Source: Candidatus Omnitrophota bacterium (lineage in GTDB: Bacteria > Omnitrophota > Gorgyraeia > JAUYCX01). From it: a stretch of DNA of 64,000 nucleotides. The position numbers were made by a program, and so were the translations under genes. Each line of letters begins with the position of its first letter. Within the stretch, counting starts at the first letter, position 1. The notes beneath the pieces are model-generated. The model saw nothing but the letters and a program-made list of their open reading frames with translations. It did not search any database and was not told the origin of the DNA. Of this stretch, positions 34,232-43,169 are shown one piece after another. The stretch covers positions 124,001 to 188,000 of the forward strand of contig JAUYCX010000035.1 of the NCBI GenBank assembly GCA_030692045.1, written 5' to 3'.

Positions 34232-34260
34232 CAATCTCAATCTCAATCTCAATCGCAATA
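34232..34260 (+). repeat. Hexamer tandem repeat CAATCT upstream of uvrB
   Basis: Four near-perfect copies of a 6-nt unit (CAATCT, last unit CAATCG) followed by CAATA lie 35 nt before the chosen uvrB start. If translated in the uvrB frame they would encode a Ser-Gln run; unit number could vary by slippage without shifting frame. Confidence 0.75.
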
Positions 34261-34294
34261 TAAACAATTTTCCCAAGAAGTTTTAAAAAATTTT

Positions 34295-36280
34295 ATGTCA
34301 GAGTTTAAACTCAAAAGCAGTTTTAAGCCTTGCGGTGATCAACCGCAGGCAATAAAAGAACTAACAGGCTATCTTCAAGAACAAAAAAAAGATATTGTGC
34401 TTTTAGGTGTTACTGGAAGCGGTAAGACCTTTACTCTGGCAAATGTAATTGCTAAAGTAAACAAACCCACCTTGGTTATTTCACATAACAAGACATTGGC
34501 AGCGCAGTTATATTCTGAATTCAAGGAGTTTTTTTGGCAAAATGCTGTTGAGTATTTTGTCAGTTACTATGATTATTATCAGCCAGAGGCGTATATACCG
34601 CAGACAGATACCTACATTGAAAAAGACGCCTCCATCAACGACCGTTTAGATAGACTAAGGCTTTCTGCAACCAGCCAATTGATGTCGCGCCAAGATGTTT
34701 TAATTGTTGCCAGTGTTTCCTGTATTTATAATTTAGGCGCACCTAAAGATTATCAAGAATTACTGGTTGTCATAGAAAAAGATAAGTCTTATGAAAGGGA
34801 TAGCTTAATCAGAGACTTAATCAACATTCAGTACGAGCGCAATGACTTCGAGTTTATACGGGGAAAAATTAGGGTAAGGGGAGATACGCTTGAGGTTTTT
34901 CCTGCATATCAAGAAACTGCCATAAGAGTTAAGTTTTACAATAATAAGATTTCTGGAATTGCCAAGGTTAATCCATTAACCGGTAAGACAATAGCAGGAC
35001 TCGATAAAATTTCTATTTATCCAGCAAAGCATTTTATTGTGTCTTACGATAGAATAAAACTTGCCAGCGCCTCAATAAAACAGGAATTAAAAGAACAATT
35101 AGATTGTTTAAAAAAACAGGGAAAGCTTTTAGAGGCACAACGTTTAGTTAGCCGCACCAATTTTGATTTGGAGATGCTTAATGAAGTTGGTTATTGCCAT
35201 GGAATTGAAAATTATTCCCGGCATTTAAGTGGCAGGGCCCCGGGTTCTTCACCATATTGTTTATTGGATTATTTCCCCAAAGACTTTTTAACGATTATTG
35301 ACGAAAGCCATGTAACTATCCCTCAACTTAATGGTATGTACGAGGGTGATAGAGCTCGTAAGGAAACGCTGGTTGAGTATGGTTTTCGCTTGCCATCCTG
35401 TTTGGATAATCGTCCTTTGAAATTCGATGAATTCAAAAGTTTACTTAATTGGACAATTTATGTCTCAGCTACGCCTTCTGATTATGAACTAAAATTGAGC
35501 AAAAGTTTTGTTGTGCAGCAATTAATTCGACCCACTGGTTTAGTTGACCCAGAGATAATCGTAAGGCCAACTAAGGGTCAGATTGAAGATTTGATTAAAG
35601 AAATTACACAACGCGCAAAAAGGAACGAACGCGTATTGGTTACTACCCTTACTAAAAGGATGGCAGAAGATTTAGCTAGTTTCCTGCAAGAAAGGGGCCT
35701 TAAGGTTAAATACCTGCATTCTGATATTGAGACAATTGAGCGTGTAAAAATCCTAAAGCAGCTACGACAAAAAGAATTTGATTGTTTGGTAGGCATAAAC
35801 CTTTTACGTGAAGGCTTAGATTTGCCTGAGGTTTCGCTGGTTGCAATATTAGATGCTGATAAGGAGGGTTTTCTTCGCTCACAAACCTCCTTAATACAGG
35901 TTGGCGGAAGAGCTGCCAGAAATATAAACGGAACAGTAATTATGTATGCCGATACAATTACTAAATCAATGCAGAATGCAATAGATGAAAGTAGCAGGCG
36001 AAAGCGCATCCAACTTGAATTTAACAAACAGAATAAGATTACACCTCGCTCAATTCAGAAGGCAATTCGTGATGGCATAGAAGAATTAGCAGAGGCAAGG
36101 GAATTAGTAATCGATGCAGCTGGTCAATCGCCGGAGGGCTATCTTTGGAATTCTTTTCTTGCTGATTTAGAATACGAGATGGAATTAGCTGCCAGAAACC
36201 TTCAGTTTGAAAAAGCAGCTGAAATTAGGGATAAGATAAAAGAATTAAAATCAAATATCAAGAATCAAATATTAAAATGA
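34295..36280 (+). CDS. uvrB: UvrABC excinuclease subunit B
   Basis: The 661-residue helicase-like subunit of nucleotide excision repair has Walker A GVTGSGKT (residues 38-45) and the beta-hairpin region YYDYYQPEAYIPQTDTYIEK (about 90-110). The DEAD-like box is TIIDESH, and the helicase C-terminal motifs include INLLREGLDLPEVSLV. The C-terminal UvrC-binding coiled coil (LEYEMELAARNLQFEKAAEIRD) is also present. I start at ATG 34295 because UvrB proteins begin MSxFxL; an in-frame TTG at 34220 would add 25 residues including a Ser-Gln repeat. No strong RBS is seen for either start. Confidence 0.95.
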   Translation: MSEFKLKSSFKPCGDQPQAIKELTGYLQEQKKDIVLLGVTGSGKTFTLANVIAKVNKPTLVISHNKTLAAQLYSEFKEFFWQNAVEYFVSYYDYYQPEAYIPQTDTYIEKDASINDRLDRLRLSATSQLMSRQDVLIVASVSCIYNLGAPKDYQELLVVIEKDKSYERDSLIRDLINIQYERNDFEFIRGKIRVRGDTLEVFPAYQETAIRVKFYNNKISGIAKVNPLTGKTIAGLDKISIYPAKHFIVSYDRIKLASASIKQELKEQLDCLKKQGKLLEAQRLVSRTNFDLEMLNEVGYCHGIENYSRHLSGRAPGSSPYCLLDYFPKDFLTIIDESHVTIPQLNGMYEGDRARKETLVEYGFRLPSCLDNRPLKFDEFKSLLNWTIYVSATPSDYELKLSKSFVVQQLIRPTGLVDPEIIVRPTKGQIEDLIKEITQRAKRNERVLVTTLTKRMAEDLASFLQERGLKVKYLHSDIETIERVKILKQLRQKEFDCLVGINLLREGLDLPEVSLVAILDADKEGFLRSQTSLIQVGGRAARNINGTVIMYADTITKSMQNAIDESSRRKRIQLEFNKQNKITPRSIQKAIRDGIEELAEARELVIDAAGQSPEGYLWNSFLADLEYEMELAARNLQFEKAAEIRDKIKELKSNIKNQILK

Positions 36281-36331
36281 CAATGCAAAATCTTAAATTT
36301 TGGATTTTGATATGTAATTTTGATTTTTGAT
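36247..36331. repeat. AT-rich imperfect inverted repeat at the 3' end of uvrB
   Basis: Repeated AATCAAATAT units (36247-36275) are followed by their approximate complement, ATTTTGAT units (36303-36331). The repeat supplies the last dozen codons of uvrB, so the gene end appears to have been overwritten by an AT-rich palindromic element. I see no second copy in the window. Confidence 0.5.
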
Positions 36332-36364
36332 GTAAATATAGGTTGATTAGTAAAAAGGATCGGT

Positions 36365-37111
36365 ATGTTACTGACAATTGATATAGGTAACACAAATATA
36401 AGCTTAGGATTGTTTAAGCATAACCATTTAGTTAGGCGATATTTTATCCTTACCAGAACAAAAAACTTCATTCTTTTGTTCAAAAAGATATTTTTAAAAA
36501 ATAATATTGATGATGTAATAATCTGTAGCGTTGTTCCCGAGGTAGCCAGACAATTAGAGCAAGTTATTAGAAAATTATTAGGCAAACAACCTTATGTCTT
36601 GGGAAAAAACATTAAAGTGCCTATAAAAAATCTTTACAAAAATCCCCATCAGGTTGGACAGGATAGGCTGGTTGCTGGTTTTGCCGCAGCTAAAATTTAT
36701 GGAACACCGGTAATTGTGCTTGACTTTGGTACTGCTACAACCCTGGATATAGTTTCAAGAAAGCAAGAATATTTAGGCGGAATTATTATCCCAGGGATAG
36801 GCATGTCTTTAGAGGCTTTGCATGAGAAAACTGCGCTCTTGCCAAAAGTCAAGTTAGTTGAACCGCAGAGTATTATTGGAAGAACTACCCAGGAAAGCAT
36901 CTTAAGCGGAATATTTTTTGGCTTTGGTTATCTTGCGGATGCGCTTGTAACTCAAGTTTCTGCGCAATTAAAACAAAAGTGCCTGGTTGTGCTTACTGGA
37001 GGATTTTCAAAACATATTGCAGAATATATACATAAGAAAAATATAATTGAGCAGGATTTGATTTTTATAGGTTTACAACTAATTTATTGCTTAAATAAAC
37101 AAAAAAAGTAA
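36365..37111 (+). CDS. coaX: Type III pantothenate kinase
   Basis: The 248-residue kinase phosphorylates pantothenate in coenzyme A synthesis. The start MLLTIDIGNTNISLGLF is the diagnostic phosphate loop. GQDRLVAGFAA with VLDFGTATTLDIV and GGIIIPGIGMSLEAL are further type III landmarks. Length is normal. It lies between uvrB and the pilus operon, with no obvious functional link to either. Confidence 0.95.
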   Translation: MLLTIDIGNTNISLGLFKHNHLVRRYFILTRTKNFILLFKKIFLKNNIDDVIICSVVPEVARQLEQVIRKLLGKQPYVLGKNIKVPIKNLYKNPHQVGQDRLVAGFAAAKIYGTPVIVLDFGTATTLDIVSRKQEYLGGIIIPGIGMSLEALHEKTALLPKVKLVEPQSIIGRTTQESILSGIFFGFGYLADALVTQVSAQLKQKCLVVLTGGFSKHIAEYIHKKNIIEQDLIFIGLQLIYCLNKQKK

Positions 37112-37182
37112 AAATTTCGCTTTTCTAACACTCTTTCCCGCAATAAGTTATAAAAAATCCTCAAAAAATTTTAAAATAATTC

Positions 37183-37211
37183 TTGACAAGATAAACCCAA
37201 TGTAGTTTAAT
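37183..37211 (+). promoter_or_regulatory. Promoter of the type IV pilus operon
   Basis: TTGACA (37183-37188) and TTTAAT (37206-37211) lie 17 bp apart, about 45 nt upstream of the HTH gene, with a TAAAGGGAT RBS. Confidence 0.7.
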
Positions 37212-37254
37212 GGAAATTAAGTAAGTTTGTTATAAACTATATAAAGGGATAAGA

Positions 37255-37440
37255 ATGCAAAGATTACTAGATGTAAAAGAGTTAGCCAGTTATCTTAAGC
37301 TTCGCAAGCAAACTATCTATAACTGGTTGTATCAAAGAAAAATATCTGGTATTAAGATAGGTGGAGTTTGGCGCTTTAACCGCAAAGAGATAGACAAATG
37401 GTTAAAGGCACAATCTAGGGAAATGAAACATGGCAGTTAA
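37255..37440 (+). CDS. Excisionase-type helix-turn-helix protein at the head of the pilus operon
   Basis: The 61-residue MerR-like/HTH_17 protein has the typical pattern LLDVKELASYLKLRKQTIYN, then ISGIKIGGVWRFNRKEIDKWL. In mobile elements such domains direct excision. Here it overlaps the pilM start by 11 nt, so it is more likely a small regulator of the pilus operon. No integrase or attachment site is visible near it. Confidence 0.85.
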   Translation: MQRLLDVKELASYLKLRKQTIYNWLYQRKISGIKIGGVWRFNRKEIDKWLKAQSREMKHGS

Positions 37441-38947
37441 AACAAGAATAGGCGTATATTTTAGTAGAGAAGCCTTAAGCCTCATTGAAATGGAGGGTGC
37501 TAAGATGATACGTCAACACCATGTTCCTTATGATATTTTTAGTAAAGAGGAACCAGTAAGCAGTGTCCCTTTATCTGATGAGATAAAGCTAACTGCGGTT
37601 TTACAAAAAACGCTTCGCGATAACAAAATTGAAGCTTCAGGAGCCTTTGTCTCCATACCCACAAAAGATATAATATTGCGTTCATTTTTTATCCCTCAGA
37701 TGTCAAAGGAAGAAATTGTTAGTGCTGTGGAATTTGAAGCCAGAAAGTATATACCCTTTAAACTTGATGAGCTGGTGTATGATTTTCAGGCAACAAATAT
37801 TAAAGAAGTTGGGATAAGGAAGCTACGCATTCTTTTTGTGGGAATGCGCAAGGAAATATTGATGAAATATCTTTATGTCTTAGAGCAATCCCAAATTAGG
37901 GCAATTACACTTGAACCTTCACCCATAAGCTTGTTACGGGTTTTAACTCAAAGGAAACTAATTTCATCTACCAAAACCTCGGTAGTTATTGAAGTGGATA
38001 GCGACGAGGGCAATATCATAATTTTAGAAAGGGGTTTACCTCAGTTTATCCGTGATTTTAAATTACTCACTGCTTCCAACAAGCTTGAGGAGAGTGAAGG
38101 CGATTCTTCCTTTATCCGACTCTTAAATGAAGTAAGGGTTTCTTTGGATTATTATCGCAGGCAATATCCTCACGGAGTTTTTGACAAAATTATTTTTTGT
38201 TCAGAAAGGGATATAAAGAGTTGGTCTGAGGACCTCCAAAGAGAATTAGAAGTGGCAGTGGTGTATTTAAAGCCGCAGGATGTTTTGGGTGTGAGTGATA
38301 ATATTGATATTGGATTGCTTAAAGCTTTTGGAGCAAGTCTTAAGGATTATGTTAATCTGCCTGTTACAATAAATCTCTCCAGAAAATGGGAAGTCAGCGC
38401 AGCTAAGGCTACAAAAAAAGCAAAAGTAGCTCCCGTAAATATAAAGTCAATTATCAGATGGGCATTAGCAGCAAGCGCATTTGTAATTATCACATATTTG
38501 TTCAATTTAAAGCAGGTCTTGGATTTAAATAATCAGATTAAGCTAACAATTTCCACTCAGTCAAAGTTTAAGCAAAAGAAAGGCGAAGAGTTGAAGGCTT
38601 TAATTATGGATTTCAATAATAAAATTTCCACTATCAAAGGAATCAAATCTCGCGAATACTTTACTTCCAAATTTGTCGCCCTTTCTAAATTAATGCCAGA
38701 AGGCGCTTGGATAAATAATTTGGATATCCAATACAATGATGAAACTAAAGGTTTAAACCTTTTGATTAAAGGCTCTGTTTATTCTGAGCAACCAGAGACA
38801 CACATAAATATAGTAAATCAATTTCTAAATAATTTAAAAAGTAATTATCAATTTGCTAAGGATTTTAACAATATTGAGTTAAATTCTGTAAATCAAAGCT
38901 GGGTTGCAGAATTTCGTGTAACAAATTTTGAGATTAATTGCCGATGA
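37430..38947 (+). CDS. PilM-PilN fusion protein of the type IV pilus machine
   Basis: The 505-residue protein joins two normally separate parts. Residues 1-310 form the actin-like PilM domain (RIGVYFSREALSLIEME, FVSIPTKDIILRSFFIPQM, EFEARKYIPF). A membrane helix at about 344-360 and a coiled coil and alpha/beta domain to the end match PilN. PilM usually binds the cytoplasmic tail of PilN, so the fusion fixes that contact. pilO follows in overlap. The frame is open throughout, so this is not a frameshift artefact. Confidence 0.85.
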   Translation: MAVKTRIGVYFSREALSLIEMEGAKMIRQHHVPYDIFSKEEPVSSVPLSDEIKLTAVLQKTLRDNKIEASGAFVSIPTKDIILRSFFIPQMSKEEIVSAVEFEARKYIPFKLDELVYDFQATNIKEVGIRKLRILFVGMRKEILMKYLYVLEQSQIRAITLEPSPISLLRVLTQRKLISSTKTSVVIEVDSDEGNIIILERGLPQFIRDFKLLTASNKLEESEGDSSFIRLLNEVRVSLDYYRRQYPHGVFDKIIFCSERDIKSWSEDLQRELEVAVVYLKPQDVLGVSDNIDIGLLKAFGASLKDYVNLPVTINLSRKWEVSAAKATKKAKVAPVNIKSIIRWALAASAFVIITYLFNLKQVLDLNNQIKLTISTQSKFKQKKGEELKALIMDFNNKISTIKGIKSREYFTSKFVALSKLMPEGAWINNLDIQYNDETKGLNLLIKGSVYSEQPETHINIVNQFLNNLKSNYQFAKDFNNIELNSVNQSWVAEFRVTNFEINCR

Positions 38948-39498
38948 ATTTTGATTTAAACGAAATACAAAATTTTGATCTTAGTAAGTTATTACAAAAA
39001 AAAGACCTGCTCATAAATTTACTCATTCTGGTTTTGGCTTTATTTATTGCCAGGGGTATTTATAAGGCGCAAACAGCACAAATTGCTTCTTTAAAAATGC
39101 AGTTAAATGAACAGCAACAAGTAAATCGGCTTTCCTCTGAATTAGAGACGTTAGAACAAGAGCTAAAGCATTTACAAATAGGAATTTCTACGGGAATGAT
39201 TTCCACAGTAAATGTTATGGATAAAATTACAGAGTTAACCAAGAAAAGAAATATCAGTATCTCTTCAATTAATCCGCGCAGTCAAGCCGATAAAGGTTTT
39301 TATTGGCAACACTCTTTTGAAATAGTTTTGGAGGCGAACTACAACCAAACAGGCGGATTTTTAAGTGATATTGAGAATTCTAAGGATCTTTTTAAAGTAG
39401 ATGCTTTGCGCGTTTCCACTGGCACTCGGGGTTTAAATAAGGATGCAAAACAGCAAAGGGTAGAGATAACTATTTCAGCAATTTCTTGGAAAAAATGA
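38944..39498 (+). CDS. pilO: PilO-like inner-membrane pilus assembly protein
   Basis: The 184-residue protein has one membrane helix (about residues 18-38), a coiled coil (MQLNEQQQVNRLSSELETLE), and a ferredoxin-like periplasmic domain (GFYWQHSFEIVLEANYNQT, GGFLSDIENSKDLFKVDAL) typical of PilO. The ATG overlaps the PilM-N stop (ATGA); a TTG two codons earlier is less likely. It would pair with the PilN part of the upstream fusion to form the alignment complex. Confidence 0.85.
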   Translation: MNFDLNEIQNFDLSKLLQKKDLLINLLILVLALFIARGIYKAQTAQIASLKMQLNEQQQVNRLSSELETLEQELKHLQIGISTGMISTVNVMDKITELTKKRNISISSINPRSQADKGFYWQHSFEIVLEANYNQTGGFLSDIENSKDLFKVDALRVSTGTRGLNKDAKQQRVEITISAISWKK

Positions 39499-39908
39499 TG
39501 TTTAGAAGACTTTTGGTCGTGCTATTATTATCTGGATTAATTTTTTTAAACAAAGAAGAGTTTTTGTTTTCCGAAGAAGAATCACCCAATCAGGTAGAAT
39601 TTAAAGATGAAGGTTTAAGAGACCCATTTATCTCGCTTTTACCAAAGAAGGACATTCCTATAGAAACCATACCAATTAGCATAGGAAATACAGAAGTGGA
39701 TGTGCCAGTAATTTCTATACAGGGAATGGTCTGGGGTGTTGATAGGCCCCAGGCAATTATTGATAACAAGGTTTATGATATTGGCGATGAAATTAAGGGT
39801 GCTAAAATTATGGATATAAGCAAGGAGGGGGTTAAGTTTCTTTATCAAGACAAAATTTTTTTAATGGCTCCTGAAATAAGACAAAAAACTTTTAGAAGTC
39901 AAAATTAG
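39495..39908 (+). CDS. PilP/GspC-like periplasmic pilus protein
   Basis: The 137-residue protein has an N-terminal hydrophobic segment (FRRLLVVLLLSGLIFL), then an RDPF motif near residue 45. A small beta domain follows (VISIQGMVWGVDRPQAIIDN, VYDIGDEIKGAKIMDI) matching the PilP/GspC homology region that contacts the secretin. No lipobox is obvious, unlike classical PilP. It begins on the pilO stop and immediately precedes the secretin gene. Confidence 0.75.
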   Translation: MMFRRLLVVLLLSGLIFLNKEEFLFSEEESPNQVEFKDEGLRDPFISLLPKKDIPIETIPISIGNTEVDVPVISIQGMVWGVDRPQAIIDNKVYDIGDEIKGAKIMDISKEGVKFLYQDKIFLMAPEIRQKTFRSQN

Positions 39909-39910
39909 GG

Positions 39911-39926
39911 GCTCATTAAAGGGAGG
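39911..39926 (+). promoter_or_regulatory. Extended Shine-Dalgarno motif before the secretin gene
   Basis: GCTCATTAAAGGGAGG lies 2 nt after the PilP-like stop and 5 nt before the secretin ATG. It is the same motif as at 19946, 44492 and 53757, with one extra G. Confidence 0.8.
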
Positions 39927-39931
39927 TCAAA

Positions 39932-41449
39932 ATGAATAGTCGCTGGTTTAAAAGTTTTTTAATTCTTTCATTGTTTTTATTTTTCAACTCTTTCTTTCCT
40001 TTAAACGCTGAAGTTTCTAAAGGTCTAATCTACCCTGAATATTCCAAAAAGATTTCTATGGATTTCCAAGAAGCCAGCCTTAAGGATGTCTTAAAGATTT
40101 TCTCCCAGCAGTCCGGCTTAAATTTTATTGCCTCAGAAGCTATACAGGATAGAAAGGTAACCCTCTATTTGGATAGTGTGCCTGTTGAAGATGCCTTGGA
40201 GAAAATACTTACAGCAAATAATTTGACTTATGATATTCAAGAAGGAAGTAACATTTTTGTAGTTAGAGAAACTGGAAAGCCTTCCATAGAACTTATCACC
40301 AAGGTTTATTATCTTAAATATGCTTCAGTTTCTAACTCCCGAATTACACAGGAAATGCTGCGTAGTATCGTATTTTCAAGTGGGACCACATCTACCTCAA
40401 CTGGTGGTCAGACTCAGACAGGAGGTCTTGCAACAGGCGCCACTTTAGGCATTAAAGATGTGCTTTTAAAGGTAGTCTCAAAAAATGGTCAGGTAACCGA
40501 GGACCCTCGCACAAACAGCTTAACAGTTACAGATATTCCCACGCAATTTTCTATTATTGAACAAACCATTGCTCGCTTAGATATTCCCCTGCCGCAGGTG
40601 ATGATTGAAGTGGAAATGTTGGATGTAACTAAAGATACAGCTGAAAAGTTAGGCATAAAGATTGGCCAAACACCTTTATCCTTTGCTGGCGGAACACGCA
40701 CTTCCTATTTTCCTCAGCTTGATAGAATAGCCGAAAAAGCCGGAGCAGCTGCATCTACTTATACTCTGGGAACATTAAGTATGGCAGGCTTAACCGCAGC
40801 TTTAGAATTTTTAAAGACTCGCACTGACACAAAATATCTAGCCCGGCCAAGATTATTAACTTTAAGTAATCAAACTGCGGAAATAAGAATCACCACTCAA
40901 GAAGCAATTGGCACAAAAACCTCAACCCAAGCAGCAGAGGGCACATCTACTCAAACAGCAGAAGCGGAAAGGGCAGAGACAGGTGTTTCTTTAAGGGTTA
41001 CTCCTCAAGTAAATCCTGAAACAGGCGAAATCACTATGTATATTGAACCACGTGTAGCCCAAGCAAAAACCGGCGGCACATTTACCACCACAACTGGCCA
41101 ACAAGTTACCTTTAAAGACCCTGAAGAGCGCGGTACAAAATCAATTGTGAGAATCAAGGATGGCGAAACAATTATGGTTGGCGGTCTTATTCGCAATGAT
41201 TTCACACAGGTAATCACTAAAGTGCCTTTCTTAGGCGATATACCTCTTTTAGGCGCGGTTTTTCGCCATAAGAATGTATCCAAAAATGAAGAGCGTGAGT
41301 TAATTGTGTTTATCACTCCGCATATTCTTAAAGAGGCTGTTGTATTAAGCCAACCTTCTGTAAAATTAGACCGGGAGCAAGACCCTCTTTCTCCTAAAAA
41401 ACTGGCAGTAGAAGAGAGTTTAAAGCAAGCAGAAGAAAAGAGGCGATAA
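39932..41449 (+). CDS. pilQ: Type IV pilus secretin (PilQ/GspD family)
   Basis: The 505-residue outer-membrane secretin has a signal peptide (to about residue 27) and an N-domain (ISMDFQEASLKDVLKIFSQQ, residues 40-110). A second N-domain has a Thr/Gly-rich loop (SSGTTSTSTGGQTQTGG), and the secretin core contains VPFLGDIPLLGAVFRHKN. The C-terminal tail is charged. It lacks AMIN domains at the N-terminus, so it is shorter than proteobacterial PilQ. Neighbouring pilMNOP and pilBC genes favour pilus over type II secretion, though the two are closely related. Confidence 0.9.
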   Translation: MNSRWFKSFLILSLFLFFNSFFPLNAEVSKGLIYPEYSKKISMDFQEASLKDVLKIFSQQSGLNFIASEAIQDRKVTLYLDSVPVEDALEKILTANNLTYDIQEGSNIFVVRETGKPSIELITKVYYLKYASVSNSRITQEMLRSIVFSSGTTSTSTGGQTQTGGLATGATLGIKDVLLKVVSKNGQVTEDPRTNSLTVTDIPTQFSIIEQTIARLDIPLPQVMIEVEMLDVTKDTAEKLGIKIGQTPLSFAGGTRTSYFPQLDRIAEKAGAAASTYTLGTLSMAGLTAALEFLKTRTDTKYLARPRLLTLSNQTAEIRITTQEAIGTKTSTQAAEGTSTQTAEAERAETGVSLRVTPQVNPETGEITMYIEPRVAQAKTGGTFTTTTGQQVTFKDPEERGTKSIVRIKDGETIMVGGLIRNDFTQVITKVPFLGDIPLLGAVFRHKNVSKNEERELIVFITPHILKEAVVLSQPSVKLDREQDPLSPKKLAVEESLKQAEEKRR

Positions 41450-41453
41450 ACTT

Positions 41454-43169
41454 ATGCTTAGCTATCAAAAATTAGGCGAAATTTTAATTAGACAAAACCT
41501 GATTACTCAAGAGCAGTTAGAAAAGGCAATCACTGTGCAAAAACAGGAGGGCGGCCGCATTGGCGAAATTCTGATTAAATTGGGTATTATTAAAGAGCAA
41601 GATATGGTGGTTGCCTTGGGAAAGCAATTGTCCCTACCTTATGCCACGCGCAGCTCTGGACTTTTAATTCCCCAGCAGGACCAAGGGCTTGAGGATTTAA
41701 TTCCTCTGGAATTTGCCCAGAGAAATTTAGTTTTACCGCTCTCGCGAAATATGAATTCCTTAACCTGCGCTGTTTTTGACCCTTTAGACCTTATTTTGAT
41801 TGACAATATAAAAAAAATCACGGGTTGCGAGATAAATTTGGTGATTGCTTCGCGTTCTGATATTATTAGCGGTATTGAAGAATTTTACAGTAAAGCCAGT
41901 ATGCTAAAGGATGCGGTAAGGCAATCTTATGAGTCTAAGTCTATTTTAGAAGAAAGAACAGAGACTACAGAAGAATCAGAATTAAGCTTAGATAGGTTGA
42001 TTGCCCGAGCAGAGGAAGCCCCAGTTGTTAAATTAGTAGATTTAATTATTAGGCAGGCAATTGATGAACACGCCAGCGACATTCATATTGAGCCGCAAAA
42101 GGAGAAGTTGTATTTACGCTATCGCATTGATGGAAACTTGTATGAAATTCCGCCTCCGGCAAAACACCTGCACCTGCCCATAATTTCCCGTATAAAAATT
42201 TTAGCTAAAATGGATATTGCTGAAAAACGCCTGCCACAAGATGGAGCATTTATTGTAAAATTAGAAGATAGAGTGGTAGATTTAAGAATTTCTACAGTTC
42301 CTACAATTTATGGAGAGAAAATAGTTTTAAGAATTCTGGATAAATCTACTGTACCTCTGGATTTATCCAGATTAGGTTTTGATGCTAAACAATTAGAGGA
42401 TTTTAGAAAGTCAGTTCATAGCCCCTATGGCTTGGTTTTTTTAACCGGGCCAACTGGCTCAGGAAAAACCACCACCCTTTATGCGGCTTTAAATGAGATA
42501 AAAGACCCGCGCAAAAATATTATTACCATTGAAGAGCCGGTAGAATATCGCTTGGAGGGAATAAATCAGGTGGCAGTAAAGTCAGAGATTGGTTTAACCT
42601 TTGCCTCGGCGCTGCGCTCATTTTTAAGACAAGACCCAGACATTATGATGGTTGGCGAAGTGCGAGACTTGGAAACTGCCCAGATTTGTGTGCGCGCTGC
42701 CTTAACCGGTCATTTGGTTTTAAGTACATTGCATACTAATGACGCTCCTTCTGCAGTTACCAGAATTTTTGATATTGGCATTGAGCCGTATCTTTTAATG
42801 CCTTCACTTTTAATTGTAGCAGCTCAACGTTTGGTGAGAAAACTCTGTCAAAAATGCAAAGAGGCAACTGAACCAAAGGCAGAAGAGTTAGCCGGGATTA
42901 AGTTATCCACTGAACAGCCCATCTTTAAACCCAAGGGTTGTGATGATTGCAATCAAATTGGCTATAGCGGGAGGATTGCTATTTGCGAGGTAATGGTAAT
43001 TAATGAAGCGGTTAGAAAGCTCATTGGTCAAAGGGCTTCTTATCAGGAAATAAAAACTGCCGCCAGAGCCAATGGTATGGTTACTCTTTTTGAATCCGGC
43101 TTAAAAAAGGTTGAGCTGGGTATTACAAGCTTAGAAGAGGTTATGAGTATTACTATGGGAGAGGAATAA
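41454..43169 (+). CDS. pilB: Type IV pilus extension ATPase PilB
   Basis: The 571-residue GspE/PilB ATPase has an N-terminal MshEN domain (LGEILIRQNLITQEQLEKAI, residues 5-150). The catalytic domain has Walker A GPTGSGKT (332-339), Asp box and DPDIMMVGEVRD. The zinc tetracysteine site is CQKCKE...CDDC. It powers pilin polymerisation at the inner membrane. No PilT retraction ATPase is in this window. The stop is shared by 1 nt with pilC. Confidence 0.94.
   Translation: MLSYQKLGEILIRQNLITQEQLEKAITVQKQEGGRIGEILIKLGIIKEQDMVVALGKQLSLPYATRSSGLLIPQQDQGLEDLIPLEFAQRNLVLPLSRNMNSLTCAVFDPLDLILIDNIKKITGCEINLVIASRSDIISGIEEFYSKASMLKDAVRQSYESKSILEERTETTEESELSLDRLIARAEEAPVVKLVDLIIRQAIDEHASDIHIEPQKEKLYLRYRIDGNLYEIPPPAKHLHLPIISRIKILAKMDIAEKRLPQDGAFIVKLEDRVVDLRISTVPTIYGEKIVLRILDKSTVPLDLSRLGFDAKQLEDFRKSVHSPYGLVFLTGPTGSGKTTTLYAALNEIKDPRKNIITIEEPVEYRLEGINQVAVKSEIGLTFASALRSFLRQDPDIMMVGEVRDLETAQICVRAALTGHLVLSTLHTNDAPSAVTRIFDIGIEPYLLMPSLLIVAAQRLVRKLCQKCKEATEPKAEELAGIKLSTEQPIFKPKGCDDCNQIGYSGRIAICEVMVINEAVRKLIGQRASYQEIKTAARANGMVTLFESGLKKVELGITSLEEVMSITMGEE

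Noticed and set aside
37255-37440. Integrated phage or plasmid remnant signalled by the excisionase-like gene
   Set aside because: No integrase, attachment repeat or other mobile gene is near; the gene is coupled to pilM.
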